Source: CAYUYV01 sp964522525 (GTDB taxonomy: Bacteria; Pseudomonadota; Alphaproteobacteria; JAJFIK01). Taken from it: a stretch of 64,000 nucleotides of DNA. Position numbers and translations under genes: made by a program. Numbering within the stretch: the first letter of the stretch is position 1; each line of letters begins with the position of its first letter. This document shows positions 51,036-59,797 of this stretch, in pieces. Location: the NCBI GenBank assembly GCA_964522525.1, contig CAZFWG010000006.1, positions 29,731-93,730 on the forward strand, in the 5' to 3' direction. The notes beneath the pieces are model-generated. The model was not told the DNA's origin. It did no database searches and saw only the letters and a program-made list of their open reading frames with translations.

Positions 51036-53252
51036 ATGTCTATACGAAGTTTACTTTTGGCCTCCGCTGCAGGCGTTGTCTTGACGGCGCCGGCTTTTGC
51101 CCAAGAACCCACCGAGACCCCGTCGCCTGATGCCGAAAGCTCGGATGCTGCGGCTGAGGTCGAAAGCTCCGCTGCGGCCGAGGGCGACGAGCCTGAGAGT
51201 CCCGAAGGCCGACCGTCCGTGATTACGGGAGACAGCATCATCGTCACCGCCTCGCCATTCGAGCGCACGGTGAACGAGACCATCACCGGCACCTCCGTGG
51301 TGAACCAGGAAGAGATTGCGCGGAACTTCCAGAACACCATCGCGGAGACCATCACGCGGGAACCGGGTGTCTCAAGCACCTTTTTCGGGCCCGCTGCCAG
51401 CCGCCCGATCATTCGTGGTCTTGGCGAAACGCGCATTCGCGTTCTCGACAACGGCATCGGCTCGATCGATGCGAGCGTGACCAGCCCGGACCATGCCGTT
51501 GCCATCGATCCGTCCTCCGCTGAACAGGTGGAGATCGTGCGCGGCACATCCACGCTGCGCTACGGCTCGTCTGCGGCCGGTGGCGTCGTCAACGTCCTCT
51601 CGGGTCGCATCCCTTATGAAACGCCGGAAGGCGGGATCGACCTCACCGGAACGGTCGGTGCCTCCACGGTCAATGACGGTTTCGACTTCTCCGGTGCCTT
51701 CGATGTCGAGGTCGGCAAATTCGGCGGCGGTTCGATCGTCCTGCACGGCGACGGTTTCTACCGCGAGGCCGACGACTTTGACATTCCGGGCTTTGCCGAA
51801 TCCGCGGCTCTGCGCGCTGCGGAAGCGGCCGAGGCGGCCGAAGCCGGCGAGGGTGCCGAGGAGGAGGAAGAAGAGGAAGCCTTTGGCACGGCGCCGAACA
51901 CTTTCTTTGAGACGAGCGGCGCCTCCGGTGGTCTCTCCTGGGTCACCGACCGCGGCTATATCGGCGTTTCCGGGACGATCATCGACAGCGAATACGGCCT
52001 GCCCGGCGCCAAGGAAGAGGAAGAAGGTGAAGAAGGCGAAGAAGAGGGCGAGGAGGAAGAGGAAGGCCCCGGCTTCATTGACTTGATGCAGCGTCGCATC
52101 GACTTCGCCGCCGAATATCAGTTCGACGGTTGGATCCAGAAGGCGACCGCCCGCCTCGGCTACGCGGACTATGAGCACACGGAATTCGAAGGCCCTGGCG
52201 AAGCGGGGACCGTGTTCTCCAACGAAGGCTGGGAAGGCCGCATCGAGACCCTCACGAACGAACGCAACTTTCTTGGCGGCGAGTACCGGGGTGCCCAGGG
52301 CGTCCAGTTCCTCCTGCGCGACTTCTCCGCCATCGGGGAAGAGGCCTTTGTGCCGCCGTCGGAGACGGAGCAATATGCGGTCTTCCTGCAACACGAATAT
52401 ACGCGAGGAGATTGGCGCTTCGAGCTCGGCACCCGCTTTGAATACACCGAGCATCAGAACACCGTGACGGGCGAGATCGCGGATTTCACCGGCAGCTCGG
52501 TTTCCGGTGGCGTCGGATATCAGGCCACGGATGCGGCCTTCGTCGGTGTCACCGCATTCCGGACCGAACGGGCGCCAACGATCGAGGAATTGTTCTCCAA
52601 CGGTCCGCACCTCGCGACCGGCACCTTCGATATCGGTGATCCGACCCTGGACGAAGAAATCGCGACCGGTGTCGAGGCTACGTTCCGGTACGTCCTCGAT
52701 CGGTTCCGGTTCTCGGTGAACGGTTTCTATACATCCTATCAGGATTTCGTCCTGTTCGATGATACGGGCGAGGAAGAAGACGGCCTGCCGGTCTTCCTGT
52801 TCCAGGGTGTGGACGCGGAGTTCCGCGGCTTTGAAGTCGAAATCGACGTTGAACTGTTCCGCATGGGCAGCTTCGGCGTCTATGGTGATGTCGGGGTCGA
52901 TTTTGTGCGGGCCACCCGGAACGACGGCATCGACGAAGACCTGCCGCGCATTCCGCCGCTGTCCACGGTCGTCGGGCTTGAGGCGCGCCACGATTATGGT
53001 GATCTGCGTTTCGAGCTTGAAGCGTCTGCCGAACAGGACGACGTGGCCGCTTTCGAACTGCCCACGGAAGGCTTCCAGCTCTTCAATCTGTACGCCACGG
53101 TGCGTCCCCTCGGACCGGACAGTCCGTTCGCGGTCCGGGTGACGGCCAGCAACCTCACCAACGAAGAGGCTCGGCTGCATCCGTCCTTCCTGAAGGACGT
53201 CTTGCCGCTGCCCGGCCGGAACCTCCGTGTCGCGTTCACGGCCAGCTTCTAA
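51036..53252 (+). CDS. TonB-dependent outer-membrane receptor, poly-Glu loops
   Basis: The 738-residue product has a signal (MSIRSLLLASAAGVVLTAPAFAQ), a linker rich in Glu/Ala/Ser, a plug domain (DSIIVTASPFERTVNETITGTSVV, RPIIRGLGETRIRVLDNG, VEIVRGTSTLRYGSSAAGGVVNV) and a 22-strand barrel ending in aromatic Phe (FTASF). Two predicted outer loops carry Glu runs (EEEEEEE near 51862-51882 and a longer Glu/Gly run at 52012-52065). The plug region VTSPDHAVAIDPSSAEQVE resembles ZnuD-type zinc receptors, whose loops are usually His-rich. ATG 51036 is chosen by the signal peptide; the frame is open from 50955. Confidence 0.92.
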   Translation: MSIRSLLLASAAGVVLTAPAFAQEPTETPSPDAESSDAAAEVESSAAAEGDEPESPEGRPSVITGDSIIVTASPFERTVNETITGTSVVNQEEIARNFQNTIAETITREPGVSSTFFGPAASRPIIRGLGETRIRVLDNGIGSIDASVTSPDHAVAIDPSSAEQVEIVRGTSTLRYGSSAAGGVVNVLSGRIPYETPEGGIDLTGTVGASTVNDGFDFSGAFDVEVGKFGGGSIVLHGDGFYREADDFDIPGFAESAALRAAEAAEAAEAGEGAEEEEEEEAFGTAPNTFFETSGASGGLSWVTDRGYIGVSGTIIDSEYGLPGAKEEEEGEEGEEEGEEEEEGPGFIDLMQRRIDFAAEYQFDGWIQKATARLGYADYEHTEFEGPGEAGTVFSNEGWEGRIETLTNERNFLGGEYRGAQGVQFLLRDFSAIGEEAFVPPSETEQYAVFLQHEYTRGDWRFELGTRFEYTEHQNTVTGEIADFTGSSVSGGVGYQATDAAFVGVTAFRTERAPTIEELFSNGPHLATGTFDIGDPTLDEEIATGVEATFRYVLDRFRFSVNGFYTSYQDFVLFDDTGEEEDGLPVFLFQGVDAEFRGFEVEIDVELFRMGSFGVYGDVGVDFVRATRNDGIDEDLPRIPPLSTVVGLEARHDYGDLRFELEASAEQDDVAAFELPTEGFQLFNLYATVRPLGPDSPFAVRVTASNLTNEEARLHPSFLKDVLPLPGRNLRVAFTASF

Positions 53253-53261
53253 AAATCGAGA

Positions 53262-53286
53262 GGCGGCGCTCCATGAGAGCGCCGCC
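53262..53286 (+). terminator. Strong hairpin after the TonB receptor
   Basis: GGCGGCGCTC and GAGCGCCGCC form a perfect 10-bp stem with a CATGA loop ten bases after the stop. A poor U-run follows, so it could stabilise the 3' end or terminate with help of Rho. Confidence 0.6.
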
Positions 53287-53372
53287 GCCTTCCCGGCGGC
53301 CCCAGCGGCATCGGGAAACGCTCTCGGCCGTCAGGGGGCGTTCGGATGCCTTCCCATCTGAACCACAATCCA

Positions 53373-54620
53373 TCACGTGATTGGCCGCCCTTGAGCGGTC
53401 TTGGCGATCAACGCTTCCACGTCACGTGCCGGTGCCAGGTCCGGCCAGACCTCCAAGGCCTGCCGCGCCGCGATGCGCGCATCCTCGCTCCGGCCTGTGG
53501 CCGCATAGCGCTGGATGATCTCGGCAACATCGTCCCGGCACAGTTCGTCCAACCGCTCCGTGGTATTCACGCCGGACCTGGTGGCAATTTCAACGCACGC
53601 GATCTGCCGATCGACTGCGCCGAAACTGTATTTGTACGGCTCATTCCCCAGGGTGAAGTCGTAACGGCGCAGGCCCTGGGCGATGGACCAGCGGATGCAG
53701 TGTGCCTGCAGCATAAGTCCGGAGGGCAGGTCGTGGACCGTCTCGTCACGCCCGCCGACGTGAAACAGGGCGTGCCGTTTCACCGGATCGATATAGTTCG
53801 CTTGCGCCGCGACCGGCTTGCCCGCGCGCCAGAGGATTGCCAAATAGATCAGCCCGTTGGCCAAGCCGGCGGTGATAATCTCCCTGAACTGCGCCTTCAG
53901 CCTTGTCGCGCGTTTCTGCCCTTTATGCTCTGCATACTGTAGATACCATAATTCTGACAGAAGGGCCGCATCCTGTTGATAGGTCTCCGGGCGCGAGCGC
54001 GTGATGTTTAGGTCGGGATTGGTGTCCAACTGGCGCAGGAGGCGGCGCAATTTCTGCCGTGAATTCGCGCTCAGGGTGTCAAGATAAGCGGAGAACGCTT
54101 CGGGCAGTTCGATATAGGGACAGATGAGATTGTCGGTTTTGCCCGCGTTGATTTTCCGCTCACACGGCGTGGTCTCGAAACGTTCGGGATCAAATGCCGC
54201 GCAGAACGTCTCAAGACGACGGGCTGGCGCGTCAAAGAAGGTGAGATTGATCCGCCCGAATGACATTTTTGCCGTTTCATGGGCAAACGCCTCACAAACC
54301 GCCGCCTCGTTTTCGGAGGTGCACAATAGGCCTGTGTAATCCCCATCGAACACGCGCCCAAGCATGTCAAAGTCATTGTACAGACAATGATTTTCGTTGC
54401 TCCATCTTGTCTTCAGAAACAGGGGGAGCGCCCCTATGCATTTTTTTTCATCAGACCACGCCACCAGAATTCGGAACTTTCCGGGGACCCTGACAATGAT
54501 TGACCATATGAAGCGCGAAGATAAATAGATATTGGCGCATGGATCGGCCCGATAAAGCTCATCCCAATCCAATTCGATCTCAATGAACCGTGCAGCAGTT
54601 TCTAGGGTTTCGACATGCAT
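53373..54620 (-). CDS. GNAT-family acyltransferase (BcsL/CelD-like)
   Basis: The 415-residue product resembles the CelD/BcsL (Acetyltransf_6) proteins. After an N-terminal FRILVAWSDEKKCIGALPLFLK strand pair, the SRQKLRRLLRQLDTN helix and the core LIYLAILWRAGKPVAAQANYID are seen, followed by LPSGLMLQAHCIRWSIAQGLRRYDFTLGNEPYKYSFGA (about residues 299-336), the family's signature for a lipid- or sugar-linked acceptor. The tail has a TPR-like part. It would transfer an acyl group to a polysaccharide or lipid. The 276 bp between it and the next gene shows no clear gene. Confidence 0.82.
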   Translation of the reverse strand: MHVETLETAARFIEIELDWDELYRADPCANIYLSSRFIWSIIVRVPGKFRILVAWSDEKKCIGALPLFLKTRWSNENHCLYNDFDMLGRVFDGDYTGLLCTSENEAAVCEAFAHETAKMSFGRINLTFFDAPARRLETFCAAFDPERFETTPCERKINAGKTDNLICPYIELPEAFSAYLDTLSANSRQKLRRLLRQLDTNPDLNITRSRPETYQQDAALLSELWYLQYAEHKGQKRATRLKAQFREIITAGLANGLIYLAILWRAGKPVAAQANYIDPVKRHALFHVGGRDETVHDLPSGLMLQAHCIRWSIAQGLRRYDFTLGNEPYKYSFGAVDRQIACVEIATRSGVNTTERLDELCRDDVAEIIQRYAATGRSEDARIAARQALEVWPDLAPARDVEALIAKTAQGRPIT

Positions 54621-54896
54621 GTCTTGATCATATGATGTCTAGGGGTTCCTGCCAGTAGGGCCTTGTCGCGGGACACCGTCTTGAGCGTCGCCTCCGTGGA
54701 TCCGCCCCTTTTCAAACGAGAAAACGCTGCCCATCGCTTCCCCAAATCATATTCGGACATTTTGGGGGCGCAAGCCACGTTGCGGGGCCAGTGGAGACCG
54801 GTCTCGGCAGTCATAAATGATGTCTGTGCGGATGATAGCGATGTCATTTTCGAGGGCGACGCGGGCGAGATCCTTGAGGGCTTGCCCGTGTTCGCT

Positions 54897-55715
54897 TCAG
54901 GCCGCGTGTTTCGGCCTCAACACCGCATACATGTTGTCGCTGGTCGGCAACGCCATCAGGAAATTGGACGTCATCGTATAGCCCGCCGCCTCCGCCATGC
55001 GGCGCAGGCTCTTCGGCGTGAAATAATTCAGGTGATCGGGCAGGCGGATGCCGCACCAGTCCGTACCCGCCACTTTGGCATTGAGGGAGCCGTAATTCGG
55101 CACCTTGATCGCGACGGGCGCGCCGGGCGCCAGTTTCGGGGCGAGGGCCTCCAGGATCTGCCGGGGCCGTGATTCGTGCTCCAGATAGGCGTGCAGCATG
55201 GCGCCGGTGAAGAAGCGATCCTCGAAAGCGGCGAGGCCGTCATCGGCCGGCGCATGGATGCAGTCGCCGCCCCTTTGCGCAAACGCCACCCGGGCCTTTT
55301 CGGCCATGTCCTTGGCAATCTCGATGCCATAGGGGGTGAACCGATCATCGAGCGCGAGCCCGCGCCGGCCGGAGCCGCACCCGAGATCGAGCACGGGGCC
55401 CGGCTTGGCCAGGTTTTCGATGAAGTGGCGGGTATCCCGGCGGCGAAAACGATTGCGCTGGCGACGCATGAACAGGTCCACATTATTGACGATGGCGGAT
55501 CTGTTTTCCGTCCGGCGCGCCCGCTCGGCGAGATAGGAATGCTCCCAGGCATGATCTTCCGACAACACCGTCAGGGGCAGTTCGCTGGTCAGATAGACAA
55601 AACCGCAGGCCTTGCAGGTCCCGACCTGCCAGCCGTCCCGTTCGATGGCTGTCGGCGTGGTATCCGCGCTGCCGCATTGGGGGCAGGGACGGGCGATGCG
55701 ATCTGGCTGGGCCAT
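54897..55715 (-). CDS. Zinc-ribbon class I SAM methyltransferase
   Basis: The 272-residue product has an N-terminal ribbon with two Cys pairs (PCPQCGSADTT and TCKACGFVYL), then a methyltransferase domain with GPVLDLGCGSGRRGLALDD, GIEIAKDMAEKAR and the CAP-like GAMLHAYLEHESRPRQ and NYFTPKSLRRMAEAAGY segments. This architecture is common in surface sugar and polysaccharide modification. The gene lies next to the acyltransferase on the same strand, so both may modify a surface glycan. Confidence 0.85.
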   Translation of the reverse strand: MAQPDRIARPCPQCGSADTTPTAIERDGWQVGTCKACGFVYLTSELPLTVLSEDHAWEHSYLAERARRTENRSAIVNNVDLFMRRQRNRFRRRDTRHFIENLAKPGPVLDLGCGSGRRGLALDDRFTPYGIEIAKDMAEKARVAFAQRGGDCIHAPADDGLAAFEDRFFTGAMLHAYLEHESRPRQILEALAPKLAPGAPVAIKVPNYGSLNAKVAGTDWCGIRLPDHLNYFTPKSLRRMAEAAGYTMTSNFLMALPTSDNMYAVLRPKHAA

Positions 55716-55853
55716 GCGGTCAACTTCCGTTCGGCATTGGAGCTTTATGTCTCAGGGGAGGCACGATGCTCGGCGACGCTCCCGGATCTTCTATCTGTAA
55801 CGAACTCGGCCTATGTGTCATCCACAGAATATTTCCCATCGCGAGTTCGTGTC

Positions 55854-56654
55854 ATGTCCCACGCCCCTTTGCGCCTCGGCGTCAATATCGATCACGTTGC
55901 TACCCTCCGGAATGCGCGCGGAGAGCGTTTTCCTGATATTCTGCGCGCTGCGCGGGCGGCCCTTGCCGGTGGCGCGAATGGAATCACCGCCCATCTGCGC
56001 GAGGATCGCCGCCATATCCGGGATGAGGATATGCGCATCCTGGCCGCCGAAGTGGCGGCGCCGCTGAACATGGAAATGGCCGCCACCGAGGAAATGGTGG
56101 CGCTGGCCGAGGAAATCCAACCCCATGCGGTCTGTCTCGTGCCCGAACGGCGGGAGGAGGTGACGACTGAAGGCGGCCTCGATGTGGCGGGCCTCGACAA
56201 CAGCCTTGCGCCGTTGGTCCGCCGGCTCAGCGCCTCAGGTGCCCGGATTTCCTTGTTTGTTGATCCCGAGGCGCGGCAGATCGACGCCGCCCGGCGGCTT
56301 GGGGCCCCCGTCGTCGAGTTGCACACCGGAGCCTATTGCGAGGCGTTCCGCGCCGGCGACGGCGAGGCCTCCGCTCGGGAATTCGAGAGACTGCGCCAGG
56401 CCGCCGCTCAAGGGGCGGCTTTGGGTCTCGAAATCCATGCGGGCCACGGCTTGTGTTTCGAGACGGCTGCGCCTGTCTCCTCCATTGCGGAGCTGCGTGA
56501 GCTCAATATCGGCCATTTCCTGATCAGCGAGGCCGTGTTCATGGGCCTTGAGGCGGCCGTCCGCCACATGCGCGAGATCATGGACGAGGCGCGCGGGGTT
56601 GCCGGCCCTGGAGTGGATGCTGTGAAGGAAACAGCGCGGGGGCCGTCCGCATGA
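55854..56654 (+). CDS. pdxJ: Pyridoxine 5'-phosphate synthase
   Basis: The 266-residue TIM barrel condenses 1-deoxyxylulose 5-phosphate with 3-amino-2-oxopropyl phosphate. Signature segments: RLGVNIDHVATLRNARGERFPD, ITAHLREDRRHI, NMEMAATEEM, PHAVCLVPERREEVTTEGGLDV (about residues 85-106), ELHTGAYCEAF, LEIHAGHGL and NIGHFLISEAVFMGLEAAV. ATG 55854 is preferred; the frame extends further upstream only by accident. The stop overlaps the acpS start. Confidence 0.95.
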   Translation: MSHAPLRLGVNIDHVATLRNARGERFPDILRAARAALAGGANGITAHLREDRRHIRDEDMRILAAEVAAPLNMEMAATEEMVALAEEIQPHAVCLVPERREEVTTEGGLDVAGLDNSLAPLVRRLSASGARISLFVDPEARQIDAARRLGAPVVELHTGAYCEAFRAGDGEASAREFERLRQAAAQGAALGLEIHAGHGLCFETAAPVSSIAELRELNIGHFLISEAVFMGLEAAVRHMREIMDEARGVAGPGVDAVKETARGPSA

Positions 56655-57052
56655 TCATCGGGCTCGGCAATGACATGATCGACATCCGGCGCATCGCGGC
56701 GACCCTTGAGCGCTTTGGCGACCGGTTCACCCAGCGTACCTTCACCGAGATCGAGCGCGCCAAATCCGATCGGCGCCGCAATCGGGCCGCCAGCTACGCC
56801 AAGCGCTTCGCGGCGAAGGAGGCCTGTTCCAAGGCCCTGGGGACGGGCTTCAACCAGGGCGTCTACATGAAGGATATCGGTGTTGTGAACGAGCCGTCCG
56901 GGCGGCCGACCATTCATCTCACCGGCGGGGCCGCGCGGCGGCTGGAGGCGTTGATGCCACCGGGCTTTACCCCCTATATACATTTAACCCTGACGGATGA
57001 TGACCCATGGGCGCAGGCCGTCGTGCTGATCGAAGCGCGGCCTGTGTCTTGA
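56651..57052 (+). CDS. acpS: Holo-[acyl-carrier-protein] synthase
   Basis: The 133-residue enzyme moves 4'-phosphopantetheine from CoA to ACP. It has the Mg site IIGLGNDMIDIRRIAATLERFGDRF (Asp8) and SYAKRFAAKEACSKALGTG (Glu in FAAKEA). Its ATG overlaps pdxJ by 4 bp, as in other proteobacteria. Confidence 0.95.
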   Translation: MIIGLGNDMIDIRRIAATLERFGDRFTQRTFTEIERAKSDRRRNRAASYAKRFAAKEACSKALGTGFNQGVYMKDIGVVNEPSGRPTIHLTGGAARRLEALMPPGFTPYIHLTLTDDDPWAQAVVLIEARPVS

Positions 57053-57077
57053 CCGGCACAACAGTCCGACATTGTCT

Positions 57078-57108
57078 GACGGGCAGGGGTTTGGGATGAC
57101 GGGTGGGG
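57078..57108 (+). repeat. GACGGG-rich sequence related to the lepB-rnc repeat
   Basis: GACGGGCAGGGGTTTGGGAT followed by GACGGGTGGGG resembles units one and two of the 18-bp tandem repeat on the far side of lepB (57973-58026). It lies in the acpS-lepB interval, before the lepB promoter. Confidence 0.4.
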
Positions 57109-57184
57109 CGAACGCTGTGCTAGGGTCTGAATAAGTAAGGTCATTCTCTCGGGAACGACTGCCCATCAACCAGTGAGGCTTGCC

Positions 57185-57946
57185 ATGTCCGTCGAGGCGG
57201 TCAAGGAGTTAAGGGTGACGTCCAACGCCGTTTGGGAAAACGTGAAGACGATCGGTATCGCGCTTTTGGTCGCCTTGCTGATTCGCGCCTTTTTCTTTCA
57301 GCCCTTTAATATTCCGTCCGGGTCCATGAAGGGGACCTTGCTGGTCGGTGACTATTTGTTTGTCTCGAAATACGCCTATGGCTATAGCCGCCATTCATTT
57401 CCGTTCAGCCCGCCGGTCTTTTCCGGCCGCGTCCTTTCCGGAGATCCGGAACGCGGCGACATCGTGGTGTTCAAACTTCCGAGCGATGGCAAGACGGATT
57501 ACATCAAACGGCTTGTCGGCCTGCCGGGCGACCGGATCCAGGTGCGCAACGGCGTGTTGTTCATCAACGACGCGCCCGTTGAGCGCTACCGGGTGGATGA
57601 TTTCGTCGAGGAGGACGCCAGCGGCAATATCATCCGTGTCCCCCGTTATCGGGAAGTTCTGCCCAATGGGGTGAGCTACGACACCCTCGATGACACGCCC
57701 GATGGCAGCCTCGACAATACGCGGGAATACACCGTGCCCGCCGGGCACTACTTCATGATGGGTGACAATCGGGACCAATCCCTGGACAGCCGGACGCCGG
57801 GTGTCAGCTATGTTCCCATCGAGAATTTCGTCGGCCGGGCGGAGATCCTGTTTTTCTCCACCGACGCGCGTCGCGCGGCCCTTTGGCAGATCTGGAAATG
57901 GCCCCAGGCGATCCGCTGGGGACGGCTCTTCCAGGGTGTTGACTGA
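57185..57946 (+). CDS. lepB: Signal peptidase I
   Basis: The 253-residue enzyme has one N-terminal membrane segment (TIGIALLVALLIRAFFF), the catalytic Ser in FNIPSGSMKGTLLVGDYLFVSKY (Ser47) and the general-base Lys in DYIKRLVGLPGD (Lys108), then GHYFMMGDNRDQSLDSR. It cleaves Sec and Tat signal peptides in the inner membrane. ATG 57185 has GTGAGG upstream; a GTG at 57173 is in frame. The pdxJ-acpS-lepB-rnc-era order is standard. Confidence 0.95.
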   Translation: MSVEAVKELRVTSNAVWENVKTIGIALLVALLIRAFFFQPFNIPSGSMKGTLLVGDYLFVSKYAYGYSRHSFPFSPPVFSGRVLSGDPERGDIVVFKLPSDGKTDYIKRLVGLPGDRIQVRNGVLFINDAPVERYRVDDFVEEDASGNIIRVPRYREVLPNGVSYDTLDDTPDGSLDNTREYTVPAGHYFMMGDNRDQSLDSRTPGVSYVPIENFVGRAEILFFSTDARRAALWQIWKWPQAIRWGRLFQGVD

Positions 57947-57972
57947 ACCGTCCATGGGCGTTGAGGCCCCAG

Positions 57973-58026
57973 GGTTGACCGACGGGCATGGGTTGACCGA
58001 CGGGTGGGGGCTGACCGATGGGTATG
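57973..58026 (+). repeat. Three tandem 18-bp units between lepB and rnc
   Basis: The units are GGTTGACCGACGGGCATG, GGTTGACCGACGGGTGGG and GGCTGACCGATGGGTATG. The first two differ at three to four positions near the end, the third a little more. The run ends eight bases before the rnc start and so sits in its leader. It is noncoding in the genes' frames. Confidence 0.85.
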
Positions 58027-58033
58027 GTCCGTC

Positions 58034-58840
58034 ATGACACCGGAACAACGTTCGACCATCTCTGCAAAAAGCGGCGCCAAGCGGCCGGTGCGCCGTGCCG
58101 GGCGCAGCGCCAAGGCCGATGCCGTACCCGAAATGCCGGGGTCGGATCGGCGGGCGGCGTTCGAGGAACGCATTGGCCATCGGTTCACGAATGAAAGCCT
58201 CCTGTTCGAGGCCCTGACCCATGCCAGCGTGGATCCCGTCGCCGGCAAGAGCGGCCTGCGCGTCAATGAGAGGCTTGAATTTCTGGGCGACAGGGTGCTC
58301 GGGCTGATGGCGGCGGAGGCCCTCCTCGCGGCTTATCCGGAGGCACCGGAAGGCGATCTGGCGCCGCGTCTCAATGCCCTTGTGCGCAAGGAAACCTGCG
58401 CCGAGGTCGCTCTCGAATGTGGTCTCGATGGCATGATCGTCCTGGCGGCCGCGGAGAAATCATCCGGCGGCGCCGCCAAACCCGCCATCCTGGGCGATGC
58501 CTGTGAGGCGCTGATCGCAGCACTCTATCTTGACGGCGGCATGGATGTGGCGCGCGCCTTCTTCGATTGTTTCTGGGGAGATCGTCTGCAGGCCCTTGAT
58601 GTGGTGCCCCGGGATGCCAAGACGCGCCTCCAGGAATGGGTGCAGGGCCGCAGCAAGGAAACCCCGCGTTACCGGGTCACCGAGCGCCGGGGACCGGACC
58701 ACGCACCGGAATTCGATGTGGAGGTGAGCGTGCCCAATCTGGCATCGGCCCAAGGCACCGGCCCCTCCAAGAGGGCGGCGGAACAGGCGGCGGCCGAGGC
58801 GATGCTGCTGCGTGAAGGTGTGGAAGGGGCGAAGGCGTGA
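58034..58840 (+). CDS. rnc: Ribonuclease III
   Basis: The 268-residue enzyme cuts double-stranded RNA, including rRNA precursors. It has the signature NERLEFLGDRVLGLMAAEAL with its metal-binding Glu/Asp, AILGDACEALIAALYLDGG, and a C-terminal double-strand binding domain (KTRLQEWVQGRSKETPRYRV, GPSKRAAEQAAAEAML). The N-terminus carries about 45 extra basic residues. The ATG at 58034 is chosen; an upstream frame start at 58004 falls in the tandem repeat. The stop overlaps era. Confidence 0.95.
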   Translation: MTPEQRSTISAKSGAKRPVRRAGRSAKADAVPEMPGSDRRAAFEERIGHRFTNESLLFEALTHASVDPVAGKSGLRVNERLEFLGDRVLGLMAAEALLAAYPEAPEGDLAPRLNALVRKETCAEVALECGLDGMIVLAAAEKSSGGAAKPAILGDACEALIAALYLDGGMDVARAFFDCFWGDRLQALDVVPRDAKTRLQEWVQGRSKETPRYRVTERRGPDHAPEFDVEVSVPNLASAQGTGPSKRAAEQAAAEAMLLREGVEGAKA

Positions 58841-59781
58841 CGGGGACGGAAGGATCCGAGGGCCGCCGCTTTGGGTTTTGCGCCATTCTGGGCGCGCCCA
58901 ATGCCGGTAAATCGACGCTCCTCAATCAGCTCGTCGGCACCAAGGTATCGATCGTTACCCACAAGGTTCAGACGACTCGCACGCGGATCCGAGGGGTCGC
59001 GATGGACGGGGAGACCCAGATCGTCTTTGTCGATACGCCCGGGATCTTCGCGCCCAAACGGCGCCTGGACCGGGCCATGGTGGATGCCGCCTGGGGTGGC
59101 ACGGAGGACGCGGATGCCATCGTGGTCCTGATCGACGCGGCCCGCATCGCGGCCGCCGATGGCGGCGGCAAGACGCGGGAGGATACGGAACGGATCATCG
59201 AGGGTCTGAAGGCATCCGGAAAACAGGCCATCCTGACCCTGAACAAGGTCGATTCGCTGCGCCGCGAGGTTCTCCTGCCGCTGGCCCAGGAATGGAGCGA
59301 CGCGGGTCCGTTCAACGAGACCTTCATGATTTCCGGGCTGAACGGGGACGGGGTCAGTGATCTCCTGGACCATGTCAGCGCCGCCATGCCGGAAGGGCCC
59401 TGGCTCTATCCGGAAGATCAGGCCGCCGACATCACCCAACGGCTTTTGGCGGCGGAGGTGACACGGGAGAAACTGATCCTGCGCCTCCACGATGAGCTGC
59501 CCTATCACACGACCGTGGAGACCGAGAGCTGGAAGTCCCTCAAGGATGGCAGCATACGGATCGAGCAGACGATCTATGTGGCGCGGGACACCCAGAAAGC
59601 CATTGTTCTGGGCAAACACGGTCGCACGGTGAAGGAAATCAGCCAGCAGGCGCGGGCGGATCTGGAGGCCATGCTCAAGACCAGGGTCCACCTGTTCCTG
59701 TTCGTCAAGGTCCGGGAAAAGTGGCTCGACGAGCCCGCGCGGTATCGCGAAATGGGCCTCGACTTTCCGCAGGCCGAGTAA
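58837..59781 (+). CDS. era: GTPase Era
   Basis: The 314-residue product is the 16S rRNA/30S maturation GTPase. G1 is AILGAPNAGKSTLLNQLVG, G3 FVDTPGIFAPKRRLD, G4 LNKVD, and a KH domain follows (IRIEQTIYVARDTQKAIVLGKHGRTVKEI, about residues 244-272). It starts with GTG inside the rnc stop (GTGA overlap). Confidence 0.95.
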   Translation: MTGTEGSEGRRFGFCAILGAPNAGKSTLLNQLVGTKVSIVTHKVQTTRTRIRGVAMDGETQIVFVDTPGIFAPKRRLDRAMVDAAWGGTEDADAIVVLIDAARIAAADGGGKTREDTERIIEGLKASGKQAILTLNKVDSLRREVLLPLAQEWSDAGPFNETFMISGLNGDGVSDLLDHVSAAMPEGPWLYPEDQAADITQRLLAAEVTREKLILRLHDELPYHTTVETESWKSLKDGSIRIEQTIYVARDTQKAIVLGKHGRTVKEISQQARADLEAMLKTRVHLFLFVKVREKWLDEPARYREMGLDFPQAE

Positions 59782-59797
59782 CCTTACGGAGAAAATC

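Noticed and set aside
51372..53180. 602-codon minus-strand frame over the TonB receptor
   Set aside because: Its Phe/Leu/Ala runs are only the complement of the poly-Glu tracts; the receptor on the plus strand is clear.
54602..54847. 81-codon minus-strand frame upstream of the acyltransferase
   Set aside because: No ribosome binding site, no domain features, and it overlaps the acyltransferase start; probably leader sequence.
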